A stretch of DNA of 64,000 bases from Candidatus Thorarchaeota archaeon (GCA_019057475.1 DXJO01000020.1:1-64000); one strand, 5' to 3'; numbered from the stretch's first letter, positions 53,416 to 62,046 are shown. Translations and numbers: made by a program. The notes: generated by a model not told the origin, from the letters alone.

Positions 53416-54714
53416 TTATAGGTATTGTTTGAGATAGTCGTAATTCTTAGTCAGCTCTCCGTTGTATACAATTGTTGCATCCTTGAGTTCTCTGGGGAGC
53501 TTGAGCTGACCAAAAGGAACTGTGAAATCTGCCTTTGCTAGAGCAGGTATGAAATCTAGCAGAGTTTCGCTGAATGAAGTAGATGATTCGCGTGGAAGCT
53601 CTGTGGGGAGATTGTCTACTGCCATGACAACTGGTCCATTGCCTTCCACACCTAAAACCGCACGGTCTTCGTCCACAAGGTAGGTGAATGCGGGCTCACC
53701 AGCATCAGTACATTGAAGAGTAAATTCCATTGCGCCGTTGACATCACATGAGATATCTCCGACAATTCGTAGGCGGCGATTAGGATCACTCCAGTGCTTT
53801 CGGATAAAGTCCTTTGTCACAAGACGTGGGGACTTCTTCGTCCAGTAGATGCAGTTCATTAGTACCGTTAGATGAGGAATGTAAGATTCGAATTTGCCCT
53901 TGTATTTCGTAGCACCATGCTCGTAGTAGTCCATGAGTTCGAATTCTGCTGAAGAGTCTAGCGGCTCCACCATATGCTCTTCCTTGAAGACACATTTGTA
54001 GAGCAGGTTCCGCTTTGCTGTAACATTTGCCAAGCCTTTGGGTTCTATTGTTTCATGCGGGAGCATGTCAAATATCTCCTGTGCACCTCGTGATACATTC
54101 CCATATCCTGCGAATCCGACGATGAAAGGTGTCAAGGAGTCAGGCAGACCCTGTTCTTTGATGCGTTTGCCCAGTGTTTGGATTCCTTTCTTGAGTTCAT
54201 CAAGATCCTTGTATTGTGCGGTATGTTTCATACCAAAGAATGGATTCGGTTTAATACCCTCAACCTCGAGCCGTAGGCCCAGAATACGAAATGTTTCGGA
54301 CATACCTGCAAGGCCGGCCCAGTTGCCAAAGAAGATCAATCTGAACCCTTTCTCATTCACAATGCGTTCGTAGTCAATGAGAGTTGCGCCTACGTTCATG
54401 ATTTGCTTCAACATTGGCATGTTGTACTTCTGGCCCTTGATTGTATGGCTGAAGAAGATGTACACCTTTCCTTTTTCGTAGAAGTCGTTGGGCATCTCTT
54501 TCACTCCCAGAATCACAGGGATTTCTGTTCCCTTCAGGGGTTTGATCTGTGCGCCAACTTTTTCGAATTCGTCTGGTCCAAAAGCTCGTTGATTACTCGG
54601 TTCAACAACGAACTGAATCCCATGTTTGGTGCTCAAGAGCTTGATATGCTCAGGAACAACAGGGACTCTAGTTTCGAACATCTTCTCTTCTTTTCTCAGG
54701 CCAATGATGTTCAC
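53416..54714 (-). CDS. Saccharopine dehydrogenase, LYS1/LKR-type (AlaDh/PNT fold)
   Basis: About 432 aa from GTG 54714, chosen because GGAGGA lies 6 nt upstream and family homology starts there (NIIGLRKEEKMFETRVP). The open frame reaches 54750. The N-terminal alanine dehydrogenase/PNT-like domain, GNWAGLAGM and VGFAGYGNVSRGAQE (NAD-binding) resemble the lysine-ketoglutarate reductase half of animal and plant AASS. First gene of the pair with the LYS9-type enzyme. Confidence 0.9.
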   Translation of the reverse strand: MNIIGLRKEEKMFETRVPVVPEHIKLLSTKHGIQFVVEPSNQRAFGPDEFEKVGAQIKPLKGTEIPVILGVKEMPNDFYEKGKVYIFFSHTIKGQKYNMPMLKQIMNVGATLIDYERIVNEKGFRLIFFGNWAGLAGMSETFRILGLRLEVEGIKPNPFFGMKHTAQYKDLDELKKGIQTLGKRIKEQGLPDSLTPFIVGFAGYGNVSRGAQEIFDMLPHETIEPKGLANVTAKRNLLYKCVFKEEHMVEPLDSSAEFELMDYYEHGATKYKGKFESYIPHLTVLMNCIYWTKKSPRLVTKDFIRKHWSDPNRRLRIVGDISCDVNGAMEFTLQCTDAGEPAFTYLVDEDRAVLGVEGNGPVVMAVDNLPTELPRESSTSFSETLLDFIPALAKADFTVPFGQLKLPRELKDATIVYNGELTKNYDYLKQYL

Positions 54715-54829
54715 GACATTTCCTCCTTGAAAGATGGGAATGCGACCCAAGGACTGGGGCGGCTGTTGAGCAAGGCATTTCCGCTTTAAGCCTTCCCTCT
54801 TGTACCTGTAATACTTGGACTAATGAATC

Positions 54830-54843
54830 AGAACATGTGTTCT
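54830..54843. promoter_or_regulatory. Palindrome AGAACA-TG-TGTTCT
   Basis: Inverted repeat with 6-bp arms one base before the first ATG of the 101-aa gene and about 115 bp upstream of the divergent LKR gene. Same family as the sites at 20092, 55191 and 55471. Likely an operator. Confidence 0.5.
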
Positions 54844-54844
54844 A

Positions 54845-55150
54845 ATGTTGGCTGAGAAAATGTCAAACTTTGTCTATCTCTATGACTGCCGAAATGCGCG
54901 TCAGAGGAATGCCAGAAGAGTTTCTTTCACCAAGGAGCTTTACGGATTCTTGTATTCCTGGAAAACAAAGACAGGGGTCAAACAAAGGCGAAAACCAGGG
55001 TTACTTGACGAGTGTGTAGGTGCAGAAGCTGTTGCTGATTCTGCAATCTTTGTACCGGGGGAATATCGAGGTGAATTTGATTCTCTCTTTCAATCATATC
55101 AAGACATTCTGACAATCCGAATCTTCGAAATACTTGAAGAAGTGATATAG
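54845..55150 (+). CDS. Small conserved-looking protein beside the ORB pair
   Basis: 101 aa (or 96 aa from ATG 54860). It opens with a hydrophobic strand and Y-D-C (NFVYLYDCRNARQRN), then FTKELYGFLYSW, a basic KQRRKPGLLDE, and SAIFVPGEYRGEF, and ends in a strand-helix. The alternation suggests a small ferredoxin-like alpha/beta fold of Cas2 size. I cannot name a family. It is flanked by palindromes at 54830 and 55191 and lies next to the candidate origin. Confidence 0.6.
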   Translation: MLAEKMSNFVYLYDCRNARQRNARRVSFTKELYGFLYSWKTKTGVKQRRKPGLLDECVGAEAVADSAIFVPGEYRGEFDSLFQSYQDILTIRIFEILEEVI

Positions 55151-55190
55151 GATTGCTTTGAATTTCGTATCTATCGTATTACAATAATTA

Positions 55191-55202
55191 GAACATGTGT
55201 TC
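55191..55202. promoter_or_regulatory. Palindrome GAACATGTGTTC
   Basis: Second copy in this region, 41 bp after the stop of the 101-aa gene. The context TTAGAACAYGTGTTCCAAGT is shared with the site at 20092. Confidence 0.5.
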
Positions 55203-55243
55203 CAAGTTGCATTTCAAGTTCGTTTGGATCAGTGCAACTCTCT

Positions 55244-55267
55244 AACCCCTCCATTTCCAGTGGAAAA
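55244..55267 (-). repeat. Origin recognition box (ORB), left copy
   Basis: On the minus strand it reads TTTTCCACTGGAAATG, then GAGGGGTT. One central base differs from the consensus dyad. The G string points left, away from the AT tract. Confidence 0.7.
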
Positions 55268-55339
55268 TAAGAGGAGTGTCGATAAGAATAGATGTAGAAA
55301 AGTATTTATAGCTGTTTCAGAACCCGATGATCATCTCCA

Positions 55340-55362
55340 TTTTATTATATTATATATATAAC
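55340..55362. other. AT-rich tract, putative duplex-unwinding element
   Basis: Run of almost pure A/T (a TTTTATTATATTATATATATAA-like stretch) centred between the two inverted ORBs. Confidence 0.6.
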
Positions 55363-55387
55363 CACCCAGCGTATCTCACATTTTATT

Positions 55388-55409
55388 CTCCAGTGGAAAT
55401 GAAGGGGTG
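55388..55409 (+). repeat. Origin recognition box (ORB), right copy
   Basis: Reads CTCCAGTGGAAATG, then AAGGGGTG. The G string points right. It forms an inverted pair with the copy at 55244-55267. Confidence 0.75.
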
Positions 55410-55469
55410 TTATGTCATATTAGCCGAATACATGGATAGCTATTTGTGTAATACGTGATCCAAATGCTT

Positions 55470-55483
55470 GGAACACGTGTTCC
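55470..55483. promoter_or_regulatory. Perfect palindrome GGAACACGTGTTCC
   Basis: 14-bp perfect palindrome about 140 bp before iorA, the strongest of the four sites of this family. Confidence 0.5.
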
Positions 55484-55624
55484 ATAAAATTCACCGACTG
55501 TATTTCCATATTTGCGATTTTGTTTGGTGTTTTGGGCCCATAAAGATCAATACCGCAAGACTGATACCAACGATTCTTTCTTCGCCCGACAGCATTCATG
55601 CGAATGCGAGAAGGAGGCAAATCA

Positions 55625-57517
55625 GTGACCAAACCGAAACAGCTCCTAGAAGACAACGTCGGCAAAGAAATGCTCTTGCTTGCCAACGAATCGATAGCGC
55701 GTGGAGTGCTTGAGGCGGGAGTACGTCTGGTAGCTTTGTACCCTGGTACTCCAAGCAGCGAGATAGGAAATAATCTCACTTTCATGGCACCACACATCCC
55801 CGATTTCTATTTCGAATTCAGCACCAACGAAAAGGTTGCAATGGAAGTCGCTGGAGCTGCTGCCGTAGCTGGCGTTCGATCCATGATGGTATGTAAAGGA
55901 CCCGGTCTCAATGTAGCTGCCGATCCGTTCTTCTCACTAGCTTATGTTGGAGTTCGAGGTGGGATGGTCATAGTTGTTGCTGACGATCCAAGCATGTGGA
56001 GCTCCCAAAACGAGAACGATTCTCGCTACTATGCACTCATGGGTAATATGCCTCTAATAGAACCGTCCGATCCCTCTGAAGCGAAGTCAATGTTGCTCCA
56101 AGCCTACGAAATCTCAGAAAAGCTCGAACTACCTATTCTCTTTCGTACAACCACCCGAATCAATCATACTAGATCACCAATCACATTCGGCCCGATTCGA
56201 GATAGACCAAAAAAAGTCGAATTTGTCAAAGAGCCATTCAGATTCGTGCCAATACCTTCAGTAGCTCGAATTCGCCATTCTTGGCTTTTGAAACAGATTG
56301 AACTTGCAATGGAAATCTCAGAATCAACGAAGCTTAACTTCACAACCGGCAGCGGAAATCTGGGAATATTAACTAGCGGAGTTTCATACAATTACGTGGT
56401 TGAGGCTCTATCGGCTTTGGATATCAATGCCGAAACTTTGAAGCTTGGAATGACACATCCTGTTCCTGAGAAGATGATATCAGAGTTTCTTAAGCGTCAT
56501 AAACAAGTGGTGATAGTCGAGGAACTCGATCCATTCTTGGAAACACATGCTAGAAGGATTGCACAGCTCAATGGAATCAAAACAAACATTCTCGGCAAAG
56601 AACAGGGTTTCTTCCCTCGAACGCTCGAATACAGTCCGCGAATTGTGATTGAAGCCCTCTCGAAGATTCTGAATCGTAATACGAGTATTAACTGGAAGAC
56701 AATCGATCAGAAAGCTGGCGAAATCTCCGAATTGCCTCCACGGCCTCCGCTTCTTTGTGCTGGATGTCCTCACAGGGCTACGTACTATGCAATTCGAGTA
56801 GCTACGCGCGGAAAAGCAATCTACCCATCGGACATCGGATGCTATACGCTTAGCATTGCACCACCATTAGAAACTGCTGACATTCTATTTGACATGGGTT
56901 CTTCAATTACAACAGCCTGTGGTCTTGCTGAAGTCACAGACCAGGACGTTGTTGCTACAATAGGTGACAGTACTTTCTTCGCAGCTGGATTGCCTGGGAT
57001 TGCCAATGCTGTCTATAATCAGCATAGAATTAGCTTAGTCGTACTTGACAACCACACAACTGCAATGACCGGACACCAGCCTCATCCTGGAACTGGTGTC
57101 ACAGGAATGCAGGAAAAGGTACCACCACTCAACATTGCAAAGGTCTGCAAGGGACTTGGAGTAGAATATGTGAAGACAATCGATCCATTCGCCTCCTTAG
57201 CAGATCTTGTTGCTGCAGTTCGGGAGATGACCACGTGGACAAGAGAAAATCACAAACCAGCAGTACTAGTTTCAATTGCTCCTTGTGCACTCCTTGAAGC
57301 TGCTGAGCGCCGTAAGACAGGCGAGTTCCCCCCACCTTACTACGTCGATTCCGAACTCTGTAACTCATGCAAGCGCTGTTTGAATCGCTTGTCATGTCCA
57401 GCTATGTATCTCGATACGGAAACCGGACAGGCAGTGATTGACCAGACTATGTGTAATTATTGCGGAACATGCGTTGCCGTATGTCCACAAGGCGCAATCA
57501 AACAGGAGGATGCCTAA
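55625..57517 (+). CDS. iorA: Indolepyruvate:ferredoxin oxidoreductase, alpha subunit
   Basis: About 630 aa from GTG 55625, chosen for GGAGG at 7-nt spacing (open frame from 55598). Thiamine-diphosphate enzyme: ALYPGTPSSEIG, the CAGCPHRATYYAI segment, and TIGDSTFFAAGLPGI with downstream VVLDNHTTAMTG (ThDP/Mg binding). The C-terminal domain carries ferredoxin-like cysteine motifs CNSCKRCLNRLSCP and CNYCGTCVAVCP for two [4Fe-4S] clusters. It oxidatively decarboxylates aryl-pyruvates from aromatic amino acids. Confidence 0.95.
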   Translation: MTKPKQLLEDNVGKEMLLLANESIARGVLEAGVRLVALYPGTPSSEIGNNLTFMAPHIPDFYFEFSTNEKVAMEVAGAAAVAGVRSMMVCKGPGLNVAADPFFSLAYVGVRGGMVIVVADDPSMWSSQNENDSRYYALMGNMPLIEPSDPSEAKSMLLQAYEISEKLELPILFRTTTRINHTRSPITFGPIRDRPKKVEFVKEPFRFVPIPSVARIRHSWLLKQIELAMEISESTKLNFTTGSGNLGILTSGVSYNYVVEALSALDINAETLKLGMTHPVPEKMISEFLKRHKQVVIVEELDPFLETHARRIAQLNGIKTNILGKEQGFFPRTLEYSPRIVIEALSKILNRNTSINWKTIDQKAGEISELPPRPPLLCAGCPHRATYYAIRVATRGKAIYPSDIGCYTLSIAPPLETADILFDMGSSITTACGLAEVTDQDVVATIGDSTFFAAGLPGIANAVYNQHRISLVVLDNHTTAMTGHQPHPGTGVTGMQEKVPPLNIAKVCKGLGVEYVKTIDPFASLADLVAAVREMTTWTRENHKPAVLVSIAPCALLEAAERRKTGEFPPPYYVDSELCNSCKRCLNRLSCPAMYLDTETGQAVIDQTMCNYCGTCVAVCPQGAIKQEDA

Positions 57518-57518
57518 A

Positions 57519-58127
57519 ATGAAGAGTGATACAGTAAGCATTGTTATCTCAGGGGTCGGTGGCCAAGGTGTCCTTACATTAGCAGAGATATTAGCAAAAG
57601 CTGCTCTGTCTGATTCGCACAATGTCCGCGTGGGTGAGATACACGGAATGGCCCAAAGAGGAGGTCATGTGGTATGCACTGTTCGCATTGGTGCTGGCGC
57701 ACGAGGTCCAATAGTAGACCCGGGGACAGCTAATCTTCTTGTTGGTTTTGAACCAGTTGAAACACTACGCGAGGCTCACATGATTCGAGAAGATGGATGC
57801 GTTTTGCTGAGCTCACACATACAATATCCTGTAGCGGTTTCCATGGGCAAAGCAGCATACCCTAACAACAAAGAAATCATTAGCGGCATTCGCAAATTCT
57901 CTGATCGCATCCTTGAATTCGACGCAATGGCAATGGCAAAGAAAGCAGGGAGTTCAAGAGTACTCAACATGATAATGCTTGGTGCTATCATTGGAACAGG
58001 ATTGACTCCGATAACCGAAGAAGCAGCAATAGATGCAGTTCGTAGCACTTTCTCAAAGAAGTTTGAGTCGATCAATATCAAAGCAGTCAAGATGGGTCGC
58101 AAAAAGGTCGAGGAGCTTAATCGTTAG
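57519..58127 (+). CDS. iorB: Indolepyruvate:ferredoxin oxidoreductase, beta subunit
   Basis: About 202 aa from ATG 57519, one base after the iorA stop, with AGGAGG upstream. Gamma-type domain: ISGVGGQGVLTLAEIL and the EIHGMAQRGGHV motif. It pairs with IorA for ferredoxin-dependent oxidation of indolepyruvate, phenylpyruvate and hydroxyphenylpyruvate. The open frame extends further upstream inside iorA, but that part is not homologous. Confidence 0.94.
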   Translation: MKSDTVSIVISGVGGQGVLTLAEILAKAALSDSHNVRVGEIHGMAQRGGHVVCTVRIGAGARGPIVDPGTANLLVGFEPVETLREAHMIREDGCVLLSSHIQYPVAVSMGKAAYPNNKEIISGIRKFSDRILEFDAMAMAKKAGSSRVLNMIMLGAIIGTGLTPITEEAAIDAVRSTFSKKFESINIKAVKMGRKKVEELNR

Positions 58128-58130
58128 CAT

Positions 58131-60503
58131 TTATCTTGCAAGCTTTGCAGCTGCAACTACGGCTTGACCTGATGAAATTCCCCCGTCACCAGGTGGAATG
58201 TGCCTATGGATCAATGGGGTGAGACGCTCATTGGTGATACGGTTGATGATTGCCTTGGTTATAATTCGATTCAATGCAACACCTCCAGAGAACCCTACAT
58301 AGTCTAGCCCCTCACTGTGTGCTGCATCACAAGCCATCTTGGCAAATGATTCACCTAGGTACCATTGAGCTGCATAGGCGAGTTCAACAGACTTAGCTCC
58401 ATCTTTCTTGAGCTCGAGTAGCTGCATTAATGACTCGGCGATATCCAAGAATGTACCACGATTGTTTGTATTGAATCTGGGTTCAAGTCGTATCTTCGTT
58501 TTATGAGCAACCGATTCAAGTCTCATGGGGCATTCACCATCATAGGTATTCTCCGAGCAAATCCCCAGTGCTATTGCCACTGCATCAAGATATCGTCCGG
58601 CACTGCTGCTTTGAATAACATTCACCTTTCGTTTGGTCGCTTCAATGAGCAATGACAGTGACTTTTCCGTAGTACTTATGCCGGGGGCAATCAAGCTTCC
58701 TTCAACAATATCCAACATCTCACATAAGCTCAGTTCCTTTCGAAGCAGTCCAACGAACGGTCTCACTGCATGCTTTGCAGAGAGATCTCCGCCGGCATAC
58801 GCAGTCTGTTCCAACCCCCCGATTCTTGCATACTCTTCGAAGCTTCCTACAAGGATTTCACCACCCCACGCACTACCATCATTTCCATAGCCAAATCCAT
58901 CTGCTGTAATACAAGTGATACGCGTATTGGATGACAGTTGATGGTCAACCATGAGGGATGCTAAGTGAGCATGATGATGCTGTACCCTAAAGAGTGGAAT
59001 GCCCTTATCCGATGATAGCGCTTCTGCGAACTCAGTAGTCAGGAATTCAGGATGGAGGTCACAAGCGACAGCATCGATCTTATCGACAGCCAATAGACGA
59101 ACCATGTGATTCAAGGCGTCAGACAGGAACTCGATGTTCTCAAGTCGGTCTGTGTCACCGATGTGCTGGGTGACGTAAATACGTCTAGACTTCAACACTG
59201 CACCAGTCGTCTTTTCTTCTGGACCTACTGCAACTATTGTTGACGAACCATAGGGTCCTTCCAGCCTCATCGGATCAGGTACGTAACCCCTTGCTCGTCG
59301 TAAGAAGACAGCATGATCACTACTGACGGGCTTGATGACCGAATCATCTGCTCTTTGGTATATCCTCCTATTGTGAATAAGAAAATAATCTGCAACACCC
59401 TCTAGCTTAGACATAATGTTGTCAGGATGAATGTACATTGGAAGTCCCGTAGGATTCGCACTTGTCATGACTAGTGCTGGCTCCTCTGAGAAATGAAACA
59501 ATAGATGATGAAGAGGAGAGTACGGGAGCATCACTCCCACAGTATCAAGACCTGGTGATATCAGCTCCAAAGAGTCGTCAGGTATCGCACCTCCCCCCTC
59601 AGACTCCTGGTTCCTGTCATCAATCCGGTCTCGCTTCTTCACAAGTACAATTGGCCTTCTCCATGAAGTGAGTAGTTCCTCCTCCATTGGCGTTGGTCTT
59701 GAGAATGCTCTAATAGCATCGAGGTTTCTTGCCATGATGGCAAAGGGCCGGTACGCTCTCTGTTTCCGAGTTCTAAGGTTTCGTATAGGAATAGCGTCGG
59801 TCACTTTCGTGACCAAATGAGTTCCCCCTATTCCTTGAACTGCAATGATAGATCCCTGTGACAACAGATCTGCAGCACCAGCAATCGAATCGGCATCCAC
59901 AGCTGGTCGATTATGTGCATCTACGAGTCGATAGATCGGCCCACAATCTTCACAAGCAGTAGTTTGAGCATGATACCGGCGGTCAAGAGGGTTTGTATAA
60001 CCTGTATTACAAGTATCACATAGGGGAAAATCAACCATTGTAGTATTGGGTCTATCATAGGGAAGATCAGTAATTGTTGAGAACCTTGGACCGCAAGCAG
60101 CACAGGAAGTAAAAGGATACAGATACCACCTTGAATTGGGATTGGTCATGTCAGTGATGCAGGCCGAGCAGATTGCAATATCGGGGGGTATGTCGGGGGT
60201 CAATTCAGCATTCCTGAATGTAGAGGACTTTTTGATGATGAAATCCTTGAAGGATTTCCTTAATTCTTCCCATTCGATGTCAAGCTTGTCCACCCGTGAT
60301 ATGGATGGAGGATCCTGCTCAATCTTATGTATCAGTTCCTTAATACTCTTTAAATTGCCCTCAACAACAATGCGGACACCGGCATCGCCAAGATTCAAGA
60401 CATATCCTTCTAGGGAGAGGGACTTTGCAACACGATACACAAACGGCCGAAAGCCTACTCCCTGCACGATTCCAGTGACATGGATGCTGGCTCTGCGTTT
60501 CAT
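58131..60503 (-). CDS. hypF: Carbamoyltransferase HypF (hydrogenase maturation)
   Basis: 790 aa, complete domain set. Acylphosphatase domain (GIVQGVGFRPFVYR at about 11-24), two C4-type zinc fingers (CSACITD...CAACGP; CDTC...CEDCGP), a YrdC domain, and a C-terminal Kae1-like domain with HHHAHLASL and the GFSGGVALNR loop. It makes the thiocarboxamide on HypE, the CN- precursor of [NiFe]-hydrogenase. Its partners HypE/C/D/A/B and hydrogenase genes are not in this window. Convergent with iorB (3 bp apart). Confidence 0.96.
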   Translation of the reverse strand: MKRRASIHVTGIVQGVGFRPFVYRVAKSLSLEGYVLNLGDAGVRIVVEGNLKSIKELIHKIEQDPPSISRVDKLDIEWEELRKSFKDFIIKKSSTFRNAELTPDIPPDIAICSACITDMTNPNSRWYLYPFTSCAACGPRFSTITDLPYDRPNTTMVDFPLCDTCNTGYTNPLDRRYHAQTTACEDCGPIYRLVDAHNRPAVDADSIAGAADLLSQGSIIAVQGIGGTHLVTKVTDAIPIRNLRTRKQRAYRPFAIMARNLDAIRAFSRPTPMEEELLTSWRRPIVLVKKRDRIDDRNQESEGGGAIPDDSLELISPGLDTVGVMLPYSPLHHLLFHFSEEPALVMTSANPTGLPMYIHPDNIMSKLEGVADYFLIHNRRIYQRADDSVIKPVSSDHAVFLRRARGYVPDPMRLEGPYGSSTIVAVGPEEKTTGAVLKSRRIYVTQHIGDTDRLENIEFLSDALNHMVRLLAVDKIDAVACDLHPEFLTTEFAEALSSDKGIPLFRVQHHHAHLASLMVDHQLSSNTRITCITADGFGYGNDGSAWGGEILVGSFEEYARIGGLEQTAYAGGDLSAKHAVRPFVGLLRKELSLCEMLDIVEGSLIAPGISTTEKSLSLLIEATKRKVNVIQSSSAGRYLDAVAIALGICSENTYDGECPMRLESVAHKTKIRLEPRFNTNNRGTFLDIAESLMQLLELKKDGAKSVELAYAAQWYLGESFAKMACDAAHSEGLDYVGFSGGVALNRIITKAIINRITNERLTPLIHRHIPPGDGGISSGQAVVAAAKLAR

Positions 60504-60618
60504 CTAGTAACGGCCTCTCAAAAGCCTTGCTTAGTCATGATATTAATCCAGTGAAGCAACGACAAATTACATGTGACCTTGTAGGACCTCTTAAGGAAAT
60601 GCCAGAACACATGTATGA

Positions 60619-61065
60619 TTGACCTTGCATATTTTCAGTAAGAACACCGAGTCCATCGTTCATGAACCGATAACTACGCCTTCCATTCTTGCCACTGTGC
60701 CGGAGTGCTTAAGGAACACTCTGAAAAAGTCCATCAGCAAGACACAGAAGCGGAGGAAGTCGGTTTTAATCTCAAGTAACAGTCTTGCAAATCGATTCAT
60801 TCTTTCCAGGTGGGGAATCCACCCCTCACAACGCAGACACTATCGAAATCTATTCGCAGCAGTAAGGAAGCACTGTAGAGCTGTCTTCAGGCACACTCTT
60901 GCCCAAGGCCGCTTGGAATGGGAATCTGCATCCGAAAGATATGTGTTTGGAGTTTACAAGTTCGACGAGATACGAGGAAATTTAATACTTGGTTTTGTGA
61001 TAGTATCTCCGAACTCAGAATGGTTTCTTAAGCCGAGATCATCCACTTGGCGCCCTAAAACCTAG
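60619..61065 (+). CDS. Hypothetical protein
   Basis: 148 aa from TTG (GTG 60697 is a possible later start). A very basic helical N-terminal half is followed by RLEWESASERYVFGVYKF and GNLILGFVIVSPNSEWFL, which read as beta strands. No family recognised. No convincing Shine-Dalgarno sequence. Composition looks protein-like, so I list it with modest confidence. Confidence 0.4.
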   Translation: MTLHIFSKNTESIVHEPITTPSILATVPECLRNTLKKSISKTQKRRKSVLISSNSLANRFILSRWGIHPSQRRHYRNLFAAVRKHCRAVFRHTLAQGRLEWESASERYVFGVYKFDEIRGNLILGFVIVSPNSEWFLKPRSSTWRPKT

Positions 61066-61120
61066 TGGGTTGCAAACAGCTGCTTTTAAGTTGGACATAC
61101 CCGGACAATTCCATTGTGGG

Positions 61121-61226
61121 CCTTATATAGACCAATACGACATTGATCTGAGGAATATGACACACCTGTAAAGGTTTCTCACGGAGTAGTCCAGTGCCGT
61201 TTTCTGGACGTACTAGACTTCGGTGT
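61121..61226 (+). ncRNA. Possible structured RNA with its own promoter
   Basis: CCTTATATAG (61121-61130) is a good TATA box with no coding start at the right distance. About 35 bp later comes a foldable stretch: ACACC (61162-61166) pairs with GGTGT (61222-61226). Inside, AGTA-GTCCAG (61185-61194) pairs with CTGGAC-g-TACT (61204-61214), with one bulged G and a 9-nt loop. It might be an H/ACA-like or other small RNA. This is by-eye evidence only. Confidence 0.25.
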
Positions 61227-61521
61227 CCAACTTTGTACAACTTACAATGAACGGTAGTATTACAGATATTACTCAATGGTAAGCAGTTCGCGAAAGACAT
61301 ATCTCAAGCTTACTGTATGAAACACTGGTATACGATACTGTATCCGCTAAGAGGCTCCTATCATTCACATGAAGAACAACCATCATAGACCTCTACAACC
61401 GAAATTGGGCTATATGAGGTACGTTCCCTGTGGCTATGATGGGCCCCAATCAGCAATTTCATGCAGAATAACGGAGTGTAGAGTCTTGGAATCGAATAGG
61501 AAGGAGCAAGGGTTTCGGGGA

Positions 61522-62046
61522 ATGCCGAAAAGGAGAATCCGATCTAATGTTAAGCAGGTTTTGAACGAACCAATACTGAAGACCCTAGTCAAGCAGTCAA
61601 TACTCACTGAAACACAACTTGAAACATTAATCATTGATCTTCTCGTGGAGGATAACTACGGAGCTCACATTCCCTATGATGACAAAGCAGCATTCAGGTT
61701 TCGTCGGGGTACTAGAGCACGAGGAGTATCGCGTGGAGCATTCAACAGATCACTGAGCCAGGCACGGAGGAACCTGACGCGGTGTCTAAGTACAATGCTT
61801 CTGCTAGCCTATCTCGGACTGTTTGAATTCACTATATTTCGGCCTTTTGAAGAGATAGCTGGAAGGATTGGAAACTACAGGCACATCCGCGACATACTGG
61901 GCGACAAGGTTCAGTTGACAACTGAAGACGTCGAGAGCTACCGTGCGGCTGAACGTATGATTCTTGCAGCCCTTGATGAGCTTACCTCGTCCGTTGCGTT
62001 GAAATCCGATCTCTCTAAGAGAAGGTCTAGTCCCACAACTGATTAG
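61522..62046 (+). CDS. Conserved-looking archaeal protein of unknown function
   Basis: About 174 aa from ATG 61522 (frame open to ATG 61369; upstream part looks non-coding). A helical N-terminal region (EPILKTLVKQSILTETQLE) is followed by the motif RGVSRGAFNRSLSQARRNL, a hydrophobic helix STMLLLAYLGLFEF and a helical C-terminus. The R-G-x-x-R-G-x-F-x-R-x-L-x-Q-A-R motif looks like a conserved core; I do not know a function. A nucleic-acid-binding role would suit the basic core. Confidence 0.65.
   Translation: MPKRRIRSNVKQVLNEPILKTLVKQSILTETQLETLIIDLLVEDNYGAHIPYDDKAAFRFRRGTRARGVSRGAFNRSLSQARRNLTRCLSTMLLLAYLGLFEFTIFRPFEEIAGRIGNYRHIRDILGDKVQLTTEDVESYRAAERMILAALDELTSSVALKSDLSKRRSSPTTD

Larger units (their letters stand above)
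55151..55624. other. Candidate replication origin: ORB pair, AT-rich tract and palindromes
   Basis: Non-coding region of about 470 bp. Order: GAACATGTGTTC (55191), inverted ORB (55244-55267), AT-rich tract (55340-55362), direct ORB (55388-55409), TGTAATACGTGA (55447), GAACACGTGTTC (55471), then the iorA leader. ORBs pointing outward on either side of a duplex-unwinding tract is the standard archaeal origin plan. Confidence 0.7.
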
